Assembly (NCBI GenBank): GCA_913019905.1
Contig: CAJVZD010000046.1
Coordinates: 1-38,021, forward strand
Direction of reading: 5' to 3'
DNA from: an uncultured Cellvibrionales bacterium
GTDB taxonomy: Bacteria > Pseudomonadota > Gammaproteobacteria > Pseudomonadales > Dasaniaceae
DNA: 38,021 bases
In this document: in pieces, positions 25,815 through 32,388 of the stretch
Position numbering within the stretch: the stretch's first letter is position 1
Layout of the letters: each line of letters opens with the position of its first letter
Position numbers and translations under genes: made by a program
The notes under the pieces: generated by a model
Database searches by the model: none
What the model was told of the DNA's origin: nothing
The model's input: only the letters and a program-made list of their open reading frames with translations

Positions 25815-25824
25815 GACGTTAAAC
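25769..25824 (+). other. attC site 2, inside the 3' end of the DUF4386-like gene
   Basis: 56 bp from TTCTAAC (25769) to GTTAAAC (25818-25824). AATCA, CC and GTCG of the left arm pair with CGAC, GG and TGATT of the right arm, with a few unpaired bases. The host gene stop codon (25812-25814) lies within the site. Confidence 0.75.
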
Positions 25825-25840
25825 ATCACTGGAGCATTGC

Positions 25841-26221
25841 ATGGAGTCGATTGATTCTGCTGACCTATTGGAGCTTGTTCTCCTTCACAGGGAAGCGCTA
25901 AGTTCACAGACGCAGTTTTGGCTCACTTCCTCGTTTGCGGTAATTGTGGCCTCGTTCGTAGCAGGACCAAGGCTTACTGGACGCTATCGTATTTTTATAG
26001 GCTTACTCTATTTGCTGGTGACAGTTTATGTATTCGGTGGTCTGGTTATTGTTTCGCGAGAACTTGTGCCAATCTTCGAAGAGCTGCAATCTCGGGGAAT
26101 ATCTGCCCAAATTCCAATTATTGCAGCGTCATCTCGAGTATTGCTTTTATTGTTCGGCACCTTTCTCACATTGGTATTCCTCTATCAGGATCAAAAAAGG
26201 AGCGGGAAAGGTGATGCTTAA
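25841..26221 (+). CDS. Small three-TM membrane protein, unknown (cassette gene)
   Basis: 126 residues. A polar N-terminus (SIDSADLLELVLLHREALSS) is followed by three hydrophobic segments: FWLTSSFAVIVASFVAG, IFIGLLYLLVTVYVFGGLVIV and IIAASSRVLLLLFGTFLTLVFLY. The charged tail KRSGKGDA ends the protein. TGGAG lies 9-10 nt before the ATG, within the first 20 bp after the GTTAAAC core of attC site 2, the standard cassette start position. Its stop codon TAA is part of the GCTTAAC core of the next attC. No family recognised. Confidence 0.65.
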   Translation: MESIDSADLLELVLLHREALSSQTQFWLTSSFAVIVASFVAGPRLTGRYRIFIGLLYLLVTVYVFGGLVIVSRELVPIFEELQSRGISAQIPIIAASSRVLLLLFGTFLTLVFLYQDQKRSGKGDA

Positions 26222-26290
26222 CCAGTTTGGCAAGCAGGACAAATTAGAGCGTGGCTTCGCCACAATGTTCCCCTTCCAAAGACTTTAAGT
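26216..26290 (+). other. attC site 3 (degenerate)
   Basis: GCTTAAC (26216) to TTTAAGT (26284-26290), where the usual leading G of GTTAAGT is T. The arms CTTAA..AGTTTGG and CCAAAGACTTTAAG pair imperfectly and the centre carries a GTGGC-TTC-GCCAC hairpin. The core mutation suggests reduced or lost activity. Confidence 0.55.
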
Positions 26291-26327
26291 AGTAGAGGCA
26301 TACAGGTCAAAAGAGAATCATATATTT

Positions 26328-26651
26328 ATGAAAAATGAAGTAGAGTTACACTTATTTTGTGGTAAAGCTGCCGCAGGGAAGTCCACTTTATCGAAGCAAA
26401 TCGCTTTGGAAAAGAATGCAATTCTTCTCGGTGAGGATTTATGGCTTTCTAAGCTATATCCCGAAGAAATAGATGAATTAGCAGACTACAGGAAGTATTC
26501 AAAGCGGTTAAAATCAGCGCTTGCTCAGCATGTTGTAGTGTTGCTTAATAAGGGGGTGTCGGTAGTGCTCGACTTCCCAGGTAACACTATAGAGCAGCGC
26601 TCTTGGTTTATGGAAAATCCTCGTTGGTTTCCCCATTGGAATGCTGCTTAG
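26328..26651 (+). pseudogene. Truncated P-loop ATPase / kinase-like protein (AAA_33 type)
   Basis: 107 residues remain. The Walker A motif GKAAAGKST (about 12-20) and LLNKGVSVVLDFPGNTIEQRSWF match the family of small zeta-toxin/phosphotransferase-like NTPases, which normally continue for another 50-70 residues with the lid and second half. Here family-like sequence stops at about residue 94 and is replaced by an unrelated tail ending at 26651, immediately before group II intron sequence. The gene is therefore a cassette truncated by an intron insertion and deletion. The remnant lacks part of the predicted nucleotide-handling domain and is probably inactive. Confidence 0.75.
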
Positions 26652-26683
26652 ATGATTGAAATAAATAGAAGGTTGGATAGGAA

Positions 26684-26757
26684 GAGCCGTATGAAGCGAG
26701 AGTTTCACGTACGGTTCTGTGAGAGGCTAAGGGGGCGCTTCCCTTGGCCTACTCGAC
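26684..26757 (+). mobile_element. Group II intron remnant: domains V and VI (3' end)
   Basis: Domain V is complete at 26684-26717, exactly 34 nt: an 8-bp lower stem (GAGCCGTA/TACGGTTC) with the AGC catalytic triad, a 2-nt CG bulge, a 6-bp upper stem and a GAGA tetraloop of the GNRA type. Domain VI follows (GGCTAAGGG/CCCTTGGCC stem, 26725-26749) with an unpaired A at 26751. That A is seven nt from a predicted 3' splice boundary at 26757, which ends in AC. The rest of the intron and its reverse transcriptase are missing. Confidence 0.85.
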
Positions 26758-26785
26758 CTGACGGCAAATTATGGCGGCGTTAGGC
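26758..26785 (+). other. attC site 4, 3' half only
   Basis: The sequence just after the intron end reads into GGCGGCGTTAGGC, with core GTTAGGC at 26779-26785. The matching left half is absent, as expected if an intron entered this attC and the upstream part was later deleted or replaced. Confidence 0.65.
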
Positions 26786-26804
26786 CTACATCGAGGACTG
26801 TACA

Positions 26805-27353
26805 ATTTCAGATTTTGAACTCAACACCGTAATTATCTCGATTCTGATCGCATTCGCGCTCTCGGAGATTCTCTCGTCTTGGGGCCGCATCGTCGAGTCG
26901 CGCGATCGCGTCGTAAGGCCCGGTCTTTATTTGGCTGGCTCCGGCTGGTTGTTCTTAAGCCTTATTCTTCACTGGCTGGGCGTCTCGGCGTATCGGGATT
27001 TGGAGTTCGAACGAATCTACCAGAGTCTCCTTTTCTTCTTTCCATCGATACTTGCGGCGGCAGCGGCTTTCATATTGACCCCGACCCTGCCTGCGGATGG
27101 CCGAATCGACCTTGAAGAGCACTACTTCTCGGTTGCACCCTGGGCATTCGGGTGCGCGGCGGCATACACGGCAATTTCGTACGTCTCCGATTTTCTGGTG
27201 CCTGGGGAGCAAACGACGCCTGCTTTCATTTCGCTGGCGCTGACTACGGGTCTTCTTGTGTTGGCTATTACCAAGCGACCCAAGTTGCACCTATTGGTTC
27301 TGTCAGTCTTAGGCGCCATTCTTTTCGCGAGCGTAGTCTTTGGGACCACGTAG
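26805..27353 (+). CDS. Integral membrane protein, unknown (cassette gene, probable ATT start)
   Basis: 182 residues if started at ATT 26805. The open frame runs back from a TTG at 26931 to a stop at 26781-26783, and the upstream part is clearly coding and hydrophobic (SDFELNTVIISILIAFALSE). No ATG, GTG or TTG occurs there. GAGGA (26793-26797) lies 7 nt before ATT 26805, at the usual position just behind the attC core. About five TM segments follow, ending LVLSVLGAILFASVVFG. The codons are more GC-rich than in neighbouring cassettes, suggesting a different donor. If only TTG 26931 were used the protein would have 140 residues. Confidence 0.6.
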   Translation: MSDFELNTVIISILIAFALSEILSSWGRIVESRDRVVRPGLYLAGSGWLFLSLILHWLGVSAYRDLEFERIYQSLLFFFPSILAAAAAFILTPTLPADGRIDLEEHYFSVAPWAFGCAAAYTAISYVSDFLVPGEQTTPAFISLALTTGLLVLAITKRPKLHLLVLSVLGAILFASVVFGTT

Positions 27354-27396
27354 GCGTTCGCACCTGGCTAATGTTTATATAGGAGTGATTGAAAGT

Positions 27397-27509
27397 GCCT
27401 AACGAAGTTGTCAAAAGGACGTTTTTTGTTCCGCTCCGTTTTACGGTGGCTGCGCCACGTTACCGCAAAACTCTACTACGCAAAAACGCCTCTTTCAGCG
27501 GCGTTAGGC
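27397..27509 (+). other. attC site 5
   Basis: 113 bp from GCCTAAC (27397) to GTTAGGC (27503-27509); the outer cores are perfect inverse complements. Further pairing includes GACGTTTTTTG with CAAAAACGCC and a central GTGGCTGCGCCAC hairpin. Confidence 0.9.
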
Positions 27510-27524
27510 CCCCGAGGGATTTTC

Positions 27525-28064
27525 GTGTTCTCGATTGAAACTGAAAATTTGATTCTGCGCGATATGCGCCAAGAAGATGAAGATACATTTGTAGCTTTAT
27601 CTCAAGACGGAAAGTATCAACGATTTTATAGTGAAGAGGATTGCGATCCGGATAAGTATAAGGAGCTTGCTGAATTATTTATTAGTCAAGCTCTAGAGGT
27701 TCCCAGGGCTGCGTATCAATTAGCAATAGAGCTAAAAGAAACCGGAGATCTTATTGGTACGATTTGCTTGCGACTTGAGGTAGACAATCAAGCATCAATG
27801 GGTTGCGGCTTAGCTAGGCAGCATCAAGGTCGGAACTTAATGCAGGAGGCCGCTATTGCATTAGCTGGCTTTGGCTTCAGTGAGCTTAATGTGCATAGAA
27901 TTTACGCCGAGACTATTAGCCGTAACCATGCAGCAGTGATTCTATGTGAGCAGTTAGGCATGCGTAAAGAAGCTCTATTCAAAGAAAATCGCTACTTCAA
28001 GGGTCGGTGGTGGGATACAGTGGTTTTAGCCATGCTTCGTTCTGAGTGGAGCACAAGTGCCTAA
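27525..28064 (+). CDS. GNAT-family N-acetyltransferase (RimJ/RimL-like, cassette gene)
   Basis: 179 residues from GTG 27525. The opening FSIETENLILRDMRQEDEDTF is typical of RimJ/RimL-like acetyltransferases. The acetyl-CoA-binding region is in the middle (MGCGLARQHQGRNLMQEAAIALAGFGF, where the usual G-x-G-x-A is relaxed), followed by LNVHRIYAETISRNHAAVILCEQLGM and YFKGRWWDTVVLAML. GAGGGA lies 5 nt before the GTG and 5 bp after attC site 5. The frame is open further upstream through attC, but that part is recombination-site sequence. The substrate may be a protein N-terminus or a small amine. Confidence 0.85.
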   Translation: MFSIETENLILRDMRQEDEDTFVALSQDGKYQRFYSEEDCDPDKYKELAELFISQALEVPRAAYQLAIELKETGDLIGTICLRLEVDNQASMGCGLARQHQGRNLMQEAAIALAGFGFSELNVHRIYAETISRNHAAVILCEQLGMRKEALFKENRYFKGRWWDTVVLAMLRSEWSTSA

Positions 28065-28148
28065 CAAGTGCAGTCAATCGCCCTTTGGGCTGGACCACTA
28101 AAACCGCTGCTTCGACCAGCAACGCGGCCTGTGCTTTAAGTGTTATGA
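28059..28148 (+). other. attC site 6
   Basis: GCCTAAC (28059-28065), containing the stop codon of the acetyltransferase, to GTTATGA (28142-28148). The left arm CAAGTGCAG and right arm CTGTGCTTTAAG pair imperfectly, with a GCCC-TTT-GGGC hairpin between. Confidence 0.7.
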
Positions 28149-28157
28149 CCCACACTG

Positions 28158-28198
28158 TTGACATACCATAAATGGTATATATACTATTTATGGTATGT
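28158..28198 (+). promoter_or_regulatory. higBA promoter with 38-bp palindromic operator
   Basis: -35 TTGACA (28158-28163), 16-bp spacer, -10 TATACT (28180-28185). Positions 28161-28198 form a near-perfect 38-bp inverted repeat (outer arms ACATACCATAAAT and ATTTATGGTATGT, one mismatch pair). It covers -35 to the toxin start codon and probably binds the antitoxin for autorepression. Confidence 0.8.
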
Positions 28199-28476
28199 GG
28201 CAAATATACGAACACAAGCGAGTCCCCAGGCAGCTAGGCCGAATACCTTTGGAAGTGATCCAACGGTATGAAAAATGGAAAGATATTGTTGCGATATCAG
28301 GGCCTGATGGTCTAAAACGCATTCGAGGGTTTAACGACGAGTCACTTAAAGGAGAATGGAAAGGATTTCGATCGTCCAGGTTAAATCTTCAATATCGAGT
28401 GATATATAAGGTTGAAAAAGACCGTGTTTTAGTCGAGGTGGTCAATGTCACTGGACACGATTACCGGAGAAAATAG
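28195..28476 (+). CDS. higB: RelE/HigB-like mRNA interferase toxin (cassette gene)
   Basis: 93 residues. GPDGLKRIRGFNDESLKGEWKGFRSSRLNLQYRVIYKVEKDRVLVEVVNVTGHDYRRK is represented by the key pieces GFRSSRLNLQYRVIYKV and VNVTGHDYR, which match the RelE fold of ribosome-dependent RNases, including the C-terminal His-Asp-Tyr. It is first in the operon, as in higBA. The predicted transcription start (about 28192) is almost at the ATG (28195) and no ribosome site is present, so the toxin mRNA may be leaderless and weakly translated. The stop is 1 bp before the antitoxin start. Confidence 0.85.
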   Translation: MWQIYEHKRVPRQLGRIPLEVIQRYEKWKDIVAISGPDGLKRIRGFNDESLKGEWKGFRSSRLNLQYRVIYKVEKDRVLVEVVNVTGHDYRRK

Positions 28477-28477
28477 C

Positions 28478-28738
28478 ATGAGTGATTATAGAAAAGCCAA
28501 AAAACGAGTCGACGTATCTGTTGGTGATTCAGTTAAGATAATTAGAGAACTCCAAGAGCTAAGCCAAAATGAACTTGCTGAGCTAACAGGTATTCCTCAG
28601 TCTACCCTGTCGGCAATCGAAAATAATCGGGTCAATCTTGGCGTCGAGCGTGCAAAAATTCTGGGTAGAGCGCTCAACTGCCATCCATCGGTTCTGGTCT
28701 TTCCCGGCTGGGACATTAACCAAGAGTCCGCAGCATAA
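28478..28738 (+). CDS. higA: HigA-like XRE-family antitoxin (cassette gene)
   Basis: 86 residues from ATG 28478, which has GGAG 8 nt upstream and lies 1 bp after the toxin stop; an earlier in-frame ATG (28445) lies inside higB and lacks a site. A Cro/CI-type helix-turn-helix covers about 20-75 (IIRELQELSQNELAELTG, then IPQSTLSAIENNRVNLGVERAKILGRAL). The strong ribosome site of the antitoxin compared with the toxin fits the need for excess antitoxin. It should neutralise HigB and repress the palindromic promoter. Its TAA stop lies in the next attC core. Confidence 0.88.
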   Translation: MSDYRKAKKRVDVSVGDSVKIIRELQELSQNELAELTGIPQSTLSAIENNRVNLGVERAKILGRALNCHPSVLVFPGWDINQESAA

Positions 28739-28816
28739 CAAACGCAGTCACGTCGACGGCTTTTTCGTTGCGGCTTCGCCTCCACTACAAAGCCGCGCGT
28801 GCTGCGGGCGTTAAGA
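28733..28816 (+). other. attC site 7
   Basis: 84 bp from GCATAAC (28733) to GTTAAGA (28810-28816). CGCAG, CACG and CGGCTTT on the left pair with AAAGCCG, CGTG and CTGCG on the right, leaving unpaired T and TCGA. Confidence 0.88.
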
Positions 28817-28840
28817 CTTTCCATTACTATCAAACCCCCG

Positions 28841-29046
28841 ATGTTTACAAATTTGCTTGTTACATCAGCAGATAATGAATTTTGGACTTCAGCAACAAAC
28901 TCATCAAAAAATATTCACCACTGGCTGAAAGTATAGTGCAGCTGGATGGCAGCATGGTAAAGTGTAAATATCACACGACAGGCTTCGTCATTGACAGTTT
29001 CCCTGAAGCTACACTTGGTTGGACATATGACAATAGGCAAATCTAA
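28841..29046 (+). pseudogene. Small cassette ORF, frame broken at a poly(A) run
   Basis: The cassette between attC sites 7 and 8 is 224 bp. An ATG at 28841 opens a 31-codon frame ending TAG 28934. A second frame ends at TAA 29044-29046, exactly inside the next attC core as expected for a cassette gene, and can start at TTG 28882 for 54 residues (ending LGWTYDNRQI). A -1 shift at the AAAAAA run near 28907-28912 would fuse the two into about 66 residues. No family is recognised. Confidence 0.45.
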
Positions 29047-29121
29047 CAAAGCAATTAATTTGCCACTATGTCGATGGGGCGCTTCACCTTTGGCTCCGCG
29101 CCCATTGTGGGGCAGTTATAC
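29041..29121 (+). other. attC site 8
   Basis: 81 bp from ATCTAAC (29041) to GTTATAC (29115-29121). TGCCAC and ATGGGGCGC on the left pair with GCGCCCAT and GTGGGGCA on the right. Confidence 0.75.
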
Positions 29122-29148
29122 CAATATTGAAATTGGGAGTGGATTGTC

Positions 29149-29754
29149 TTGAAGAATAATAGCTATAGTGATGAATTAGAATCACTGCTAATTAAAGAAT
29201 TTATTCCTGCCGGCTACAGCATCACTAAAAAAATTGAATTAGACGCCGTTCCTGAAAGCTCAAAATATGAAGCATTAGTCTTTGGTCTAGACGAAAAAAA
29301 TGTTGTCTATCGAAAAGGAAAAGTCACACCAGATAGGCCGGGAGCCTATTTAGCGGTTTGGCAGCGCCCGTCGTCACCAACTCTAAATGGAAATAAACCT
29401 ATTCCTTTAAAATCCAATGAACTCGACTACTTGTTTGTACGAGTACAGGAACAATCCAGTGTCACAAGTACAGAAGCATCTATGAATAATCCTCAGTATG
29501 GAATATTCATTTTCCCTGTTTCACTTTTGATTGAAAAAGGAATTGTTTCTTCAGTAAATAGCAAAGGAAAAACCGGGTTTCGAGTTTTTCCACCGTGGAG
29601 TCACGATAGAGGCGTGGTAGGAACGAAGGTCTTTTCAGAGTCAGGTAAAAGAACTCAGCGTTGGCAGTTGCCATACTTTATAGAAATTAACGAAAATGGT
29701 TTAATCGACCCTTGCAAGCTCAATAAAGTGCTCAGCCATAGAGTTGAGAGATAG
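29149..29754 (+). CDS. mepB: MepB-family protein (cassette gene)
   Basis: 201 residues from TTG 29149, with GGGAG 9 nt upstream. The sequence YEALVFGLDEKNVVYRKGKVTPDRPGAYLAVWQRP, recognisable from KVTPDRPGAYLAVWQR, is characteristic of MepB proteins, as are FPPWSHDRGVVGTKVF and the C-terminal TQRWQLPYFIE. In Staphylococcus mepB is the third gene of the mepRAB multidrug locus, but its biochemical role is unknown. Length is full. No MepR or MepA is nearby; the gene travels here alone. No clear attC follows directly, so it may share a cassette with the hydrolase gene downstream. Confidence 0.82.
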   Translation: MKNNSYSDELESLLIKEFIPAGYSITKKIELDAVPESSKYEALVFGLDEKNVVYRKGKVTPDRPGAYLAVWQRPSSPTLNGNKPIPLKSNELDYLFVRVQEQSSVTSTEASMNNPQYGIFIFPVSLLIEKGIVSSVNSKGKTGFRVFPPWSHDRGVVGTKVFSESGKRTQRWQLPYFIEINENGLIDPCKLNKVLSHRVER

Positions 29755-30004
29755 AATATTCATAGACTTAGCGTATTGATAACGGTCATTGTGCATAATC
29801 AGGTGCAGCATTTGACCTTCGACCATTGTCGTCTTTTTTGCAAAAGCTCCGCACAAGAGTCGCCAATAGTCTACGGCAAATGAACACAGCGTAGATGGGC
29901 AACAAATCTGATTACTTGGCACGCAGTTATCGATGTCGATACAAATAATTAGTGATAAGAATCTGGCATCTGCTGTACTCAAAAGCAGCTTTGAGGAACC
30001 GAAA
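29755..30004. other. Spacer inside a cassette, possible lost attC
   Basis: 250 bp with no convincing gene. GATAAC near 29778 and GTTATC near 29925 could be remnants of a long attC, but arm pairing is weak. A minus-strand frame crossing this region is antisense to the downstream gene and is rejected. Confidence 0.3.
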
Positions 30005-30535
30005 TTGAAATACGTACTGTTAATCATAGACATGCAACAAGCTACCTTCGGACGGCCTGCGCCAATTTTTGATGCTGCGGGTCTTGTTGAACGAATTAAC
30101 TCCCTTGCCAACCGAGTACGTGCTGATGCCGGTCGAGTCATCCTCGTACAGTTTAGCGGGCCTCCTGGAACGCCGTACGATCGTAGCCAGGACGGCTGGA
30201 AGCTAGTTCCGGAGCTTAATGTAGAGTCCAGTGATCTTAGATTTAGTAAGACGGCGAGTGACGCTTTCCAGTCGACAGATCTCGAAACCATGCTGGGAGT
30301 TCCAAGTGAGAGTAGGTTGATAGTCACCGGTTGCGATACGGAGTTCTGTGTTGATTCAACAATTCGAAGTGCGCTGGCAAGAGATTACGACGTCACAGTT
30401 CCCGACGATGGTCATTCCCTAAGCGATAGATCTCATTTGAATGCAGAAAAGGTCATCGAACATCATAATATTATTTGGGCCGCAGGTGCGCTAGCTAGGC
30501 CAATAAGGGTTTGCAAATGTGCAGAAATTTTGTAA
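30005..30535 (+). CDS. Isochorismatase-like cysteine hydrolase (cassette gene)
   Basis: 176 residues from TTG 30005; an upstream ATG at 29933 is in frame but TTG has GAGGA about 7 nt before it and puts the conserved KYVLLIIDMQ strand at the N-terminus as in the family. Catalytic Asp is in LIIDMQ, Lys in FSKTASDAF and the nucleophile Cys in VTGCDTEFCVDST, all in the expected order; the second Cys of GCDTEFCV is the usual nucleophile position. The family hydrolyses amides, imides or ethers of small molecules such as nicotinamide. The specific substrate is unknown. Confidence 0.82.
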   Translation: MKYVLLIIDMQQATFGRPAPIFDAAGLVERINSLANRVRADAGRVILVQFSGPPGTPYDRSQDGWKLVPELNVESSDLRFSKTASDAFQSTDLETMLGVPSESRLIVTGCDTEFCVDSTIRSALARDYDVTVPDDGHSLSDRSHLNAEKVIEHHNIIWAAGALARPIRVCKCAEIL

Positions 30536-30605
30536 TGGCACGGGTCTTTGCTGCGTATCTATGGCCCGACTCCCAGATTTCCCAGCATGGATTTAGTTGT
30601 CCGTC

Positions 30606-30664
30606 GTCTAACAATCACAGGCAGGCGACGCCCAAAAACGACGCGCTTGCTGCAAGCGTTAAGT
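30606..30664 (+). other. attC site 9
   Basis: 59 bp, compact, from GTCTAAC (30606) to GTTAAGT (30658-30664), with short paired arms (GGCAGGCG/CGCGCTTGC region) around an A-rich loop. Confidence 0.82.
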
Positions 30665-30678
30665 TGTAGGGAAGCATC

Positions 30679-31470
30679 GTGCAAGAATCAAGAAAGCTTA
30701 AAGACTATTTGATAGAGAGACCAAGCCCGAAAGGATTAGATGTTCTTTGTGGCCTAAAGAACTTTGCAATTATCACTTACGCAGTGCCAGCAAGCAGATT
30801 TAAAGGAGTTTTTCCTGACAGATTTGAACTAGATAAAATCGTGCTTGGGGGACAAACTATGGGGCTCATATCTGTAGTCCCATTTATCGATGTCGATTTT
30901 ACTTCTGCTGTTTTTCCTTTTCCCAATTTCACCATGGGGCAGACAAATTATCGGATTTACATCATCGACAAAGAAACAAAAGAGCGTTGTGTTTGGTTCC
31001 TCGGTACAACATTAGACTCATGGACTCTAGCAGTCCCTAGATTCTTGTGGAATCTTCCATGGTACGCAGGGAAAGTTTGCTTTGATTGTAGGTTTAATGA
31101 ATCAAGCGGGTTGTATGAAAAATATAAAATGGAAACCAAATCAAACTGGGCGGAAGCGTCTGTTGAGCTTGAGCAATCGCCAGAAGACACACTTAGTTTT
31201 CCCGGCTTCCCCGATACGGAGTCTGCACTTGTCTACCTGACCCATCCGCTCGCTGGATTTTACTACCGAAGAGATCGAAAATTGGGGACATATCGAGTTT
31301 GGCATAAGGCGTTAGAAGTTAAACCAGCGACATTAAAAACGGCTAGCTTTAAGCTCTTGGTCGAGCTTGATATTGTCAACGAGTCGGAACAGCAGAACCC
31401 CTATAGTGTTTTAATAGAGCCACTTAATGAGTTTACAATTTATTTACCGCCAACGATTATTGGCGAATAA
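30679..31470 (+). CDS. DUF2071/YqjF-like protein (cassette gene)
   Basis: 263 residues from GTG 30679, with TAGGGAAG upstream and 14 bp behind attC site 9. Sequence features such as VPASRFKGVFPDRFELD near the start and MGLISVVPFIDVDF match the YqjF/DUF2071 family, which shares a fold with acetoacetate decarboxylase. Aromatic strand segments (YRIYIIDKETKERCVWFLGT, LAGFYYRRDRKLGTYRVWHK) follow. No catalytic Lys can be assigned confidently. A role in binding a small carboxylate or keto compound is possible from the fold, but function is unknown. Confidence 0.75.
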   Translation: MQESRKLKDYLIERPSPKGLDVLCGLKNFAIITYAVPASRFKGVFPDRFELDKIVLGGQTMGLISVVPFIDVDFTSAVFPFPNFTMGQTNYRIYIIDKETKERCVWFLGTTLDSWTLAVPRFLWNLPWYAGKVCFDCRFNESSGLYEKYKMETKSNWAEASVELEQSPEDTLSFPGFPDTESALVYLTHPLAGFYYRRDRKLGTYRVWHKALEVKPATLKTASFKLLVELDIVNESEQQNPYSVLIEPLNEFTIYLPPTIIGE

Positions 31471-31473
31471 TCT

Positions 31474-31570
31474 AGCAAGCAAAGACTACATCGCTCTGTC
31501 GGCAGGAAGCCCTAACGCGCTGTTCTTTTGAGGCTTAAACGACCGCTTTCGAATGTAGTGCAGTTCAATA
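31474..31570 (+). other. attC site 10 (degenerate)
   Basis: ATCTAGC (mutated ATCTAAC) near 31472 to GTTCAAT near 31563-31569. ACTACATCG (31485-31493) pairs with CGAATGTAGT (about 31550-31559). The cores deviate from consensus, so the site is probably decaying. Confidence 0.45.
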
Positions 31571-31586
31571 TACTTTAGCCGTCATG

Positions 31587-31627
31587 ACACTGCTGACATA
31601 CCGCTGTCAGCAGTGTGAAGATATAAT
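31587..31627 (+). promoter_or_regulatory. 12-bp perfect inverted repeat and -10 box before the VOC gene
   Basis: ACACTGCTGACA (31587-31598), 6-nt loop, TGTCAGCAGTGT (31605-31616), then TATAAT at 31622-31627. The palindrome occupies the -35/spacer region, so it is a likely operator. No standard -35 hexamer is obvious. Confidence 0.6.
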
Positions 31628-31658
31628 CTGCCTTCTATTCAGTAGGAGATATTAGGTT

Positions 31659-32015
31659 ATGAAAATGAGCTATTGCGTTCTTGGCACAAACAACATGGAA
31701 GCTTCGATCAAATTCTATGATTCACTTTTCGAACAAACAGAACTTAAGCAAGTTTTATCAACTGAAAGAATGACCTTCTGGCAGGGTGAAGATTTTGCAT
31801 TTGCAATAGCCAGACCTTTTGACGAGGAACCCGCAAGTAATGGAAATGGAACAATGATTGGTTTTAGCGTAGGTTCTACCGAAGAAGTAAAAAGGCTTCA
31901 TAAAAAGGCTCTTGAATTGGGCGGCCTCTGCGAGGGCGAGCCAAATCAACGAGGGCCTCGTTTTTCTGCCTATGTGAGAGATTTGGATAAAAACAAACTC
32001 TGTTTTTTCGAGTAA
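31659..32015 (+). CDS. Glyoxalase/bleomycin-resistance (VOC) family protein (cassette gene)
   Basis: 118 residues forming one VOC domain of two beta-alpha-beta-beta-beta modules. Module 1 starts MSYCVLGTNNMEASIKFYDSLFEQ, the usual strand plus FYD helix; module 2 is MIGFSVGSTEEVKRLHKKALELGG and ends FSAYVRDLDKNKLCFFE, the DPDGn-x2-F equivalent. Single-domain VOC proteins bind metals or drugs as dimers; this one resembles lactoylglutathione-lyase-like small proteins of unknown substrate. AGGAG lies upstream of the ATG. Its own promoter with a palindrome suggests independent expression within the array. Confidence 0.85.
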   Translation: MKMSYCVLGTNNMEASIKFYDSLFEQTELKQVLSTERMTFWQGEDFAFAIARPFDEEPASNGNGTMIGFSVGSTEEVKRLHKKALELGGLCEGEPNQRGPRFSAYVRDLDKNKLCFFE

Positions 32016-32018
32016 AGC

Positions 32019-32075
32019 ACTTAACAAGCGTAGACAATACGACGCAAAAGACGCGCGTCTGCTGCGGGGTTTAAA
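32019..32075 (+). other. attC site 11
   Basis: 57 bp from ACTTAAC (32019) to GTTTAAA (32069-32075). GCG-TAGAC and CGACGC on the left pair with GCGCGTC and GTCTGCTGC on the right. The reverse-oriented ccdB ends at its edge. Confidence 0.7.
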
Positions 32076-32388
32076 TGCCACTAATCAGGAAGTCTATTGC
32101 TTCAACAAGTTCATCCTTGTTATCGAGCATTGTCCCCTCTTGTTTCTTTAGAAAGTTCGTTGAAACACTAGTGATCTGATGAGTTAGTAAAGCGAATTTT
32201 TTGCTCATTATTTCGATAACAGGACAAAGATTATCTGGGTAGTTTTTATTTGGTTTACCCATTGGCGTTAACGGTATTACTACTCTGCTATTTAAAGAAT
32301 CGAGCATGCTGTTTTGTACATCAACAAAATAAGGGTATGTCTTATTGGTATCCTTATTGGTGTTCACATACACATCAAATTGTTTCAT
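32071..32388 (-). CDS. ccdB: CcdB-type gyrase-poisoning toxin (cassette gene, reverse orientation)
   Basis: 105 residues starting MKQFDVYVNTNK. The pattern KTYPYFVDVQNSMLDSLNSRVVIPL and TSVSTNFLKKQEGTM is that of CcdB, an SH3-like toxin that traps DNA gyrase. The typical C-terminal active residues (Trp-Gly-Ile in F-plasmid CcdB) are here FLISGI, so Trp is replaced by Ser. The ATG overlaps the ccdA stop by one base in TGATG, indicating coupling. It is on the minus strand, against the array. Confidence 0.85.
   Translation of the reverse strand: MKQFDVYVNTNKDTNKTYPYFVDVQNSMLDSLNSRVVIPLTPMGKPNKNYPDNLCPVIEIMSKKFALLTHQITSVSTNFLKKQEGTMLDNKDELVEAIDFLISGI

Noticed and set aside
27408..27524. An N-terminal extension of the GNAT acetyltransferase into attC site 5.
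   Set aside because: The extension is recombination-site sequence; GTG 27525 has a good ribosome site and matches where the family begins.
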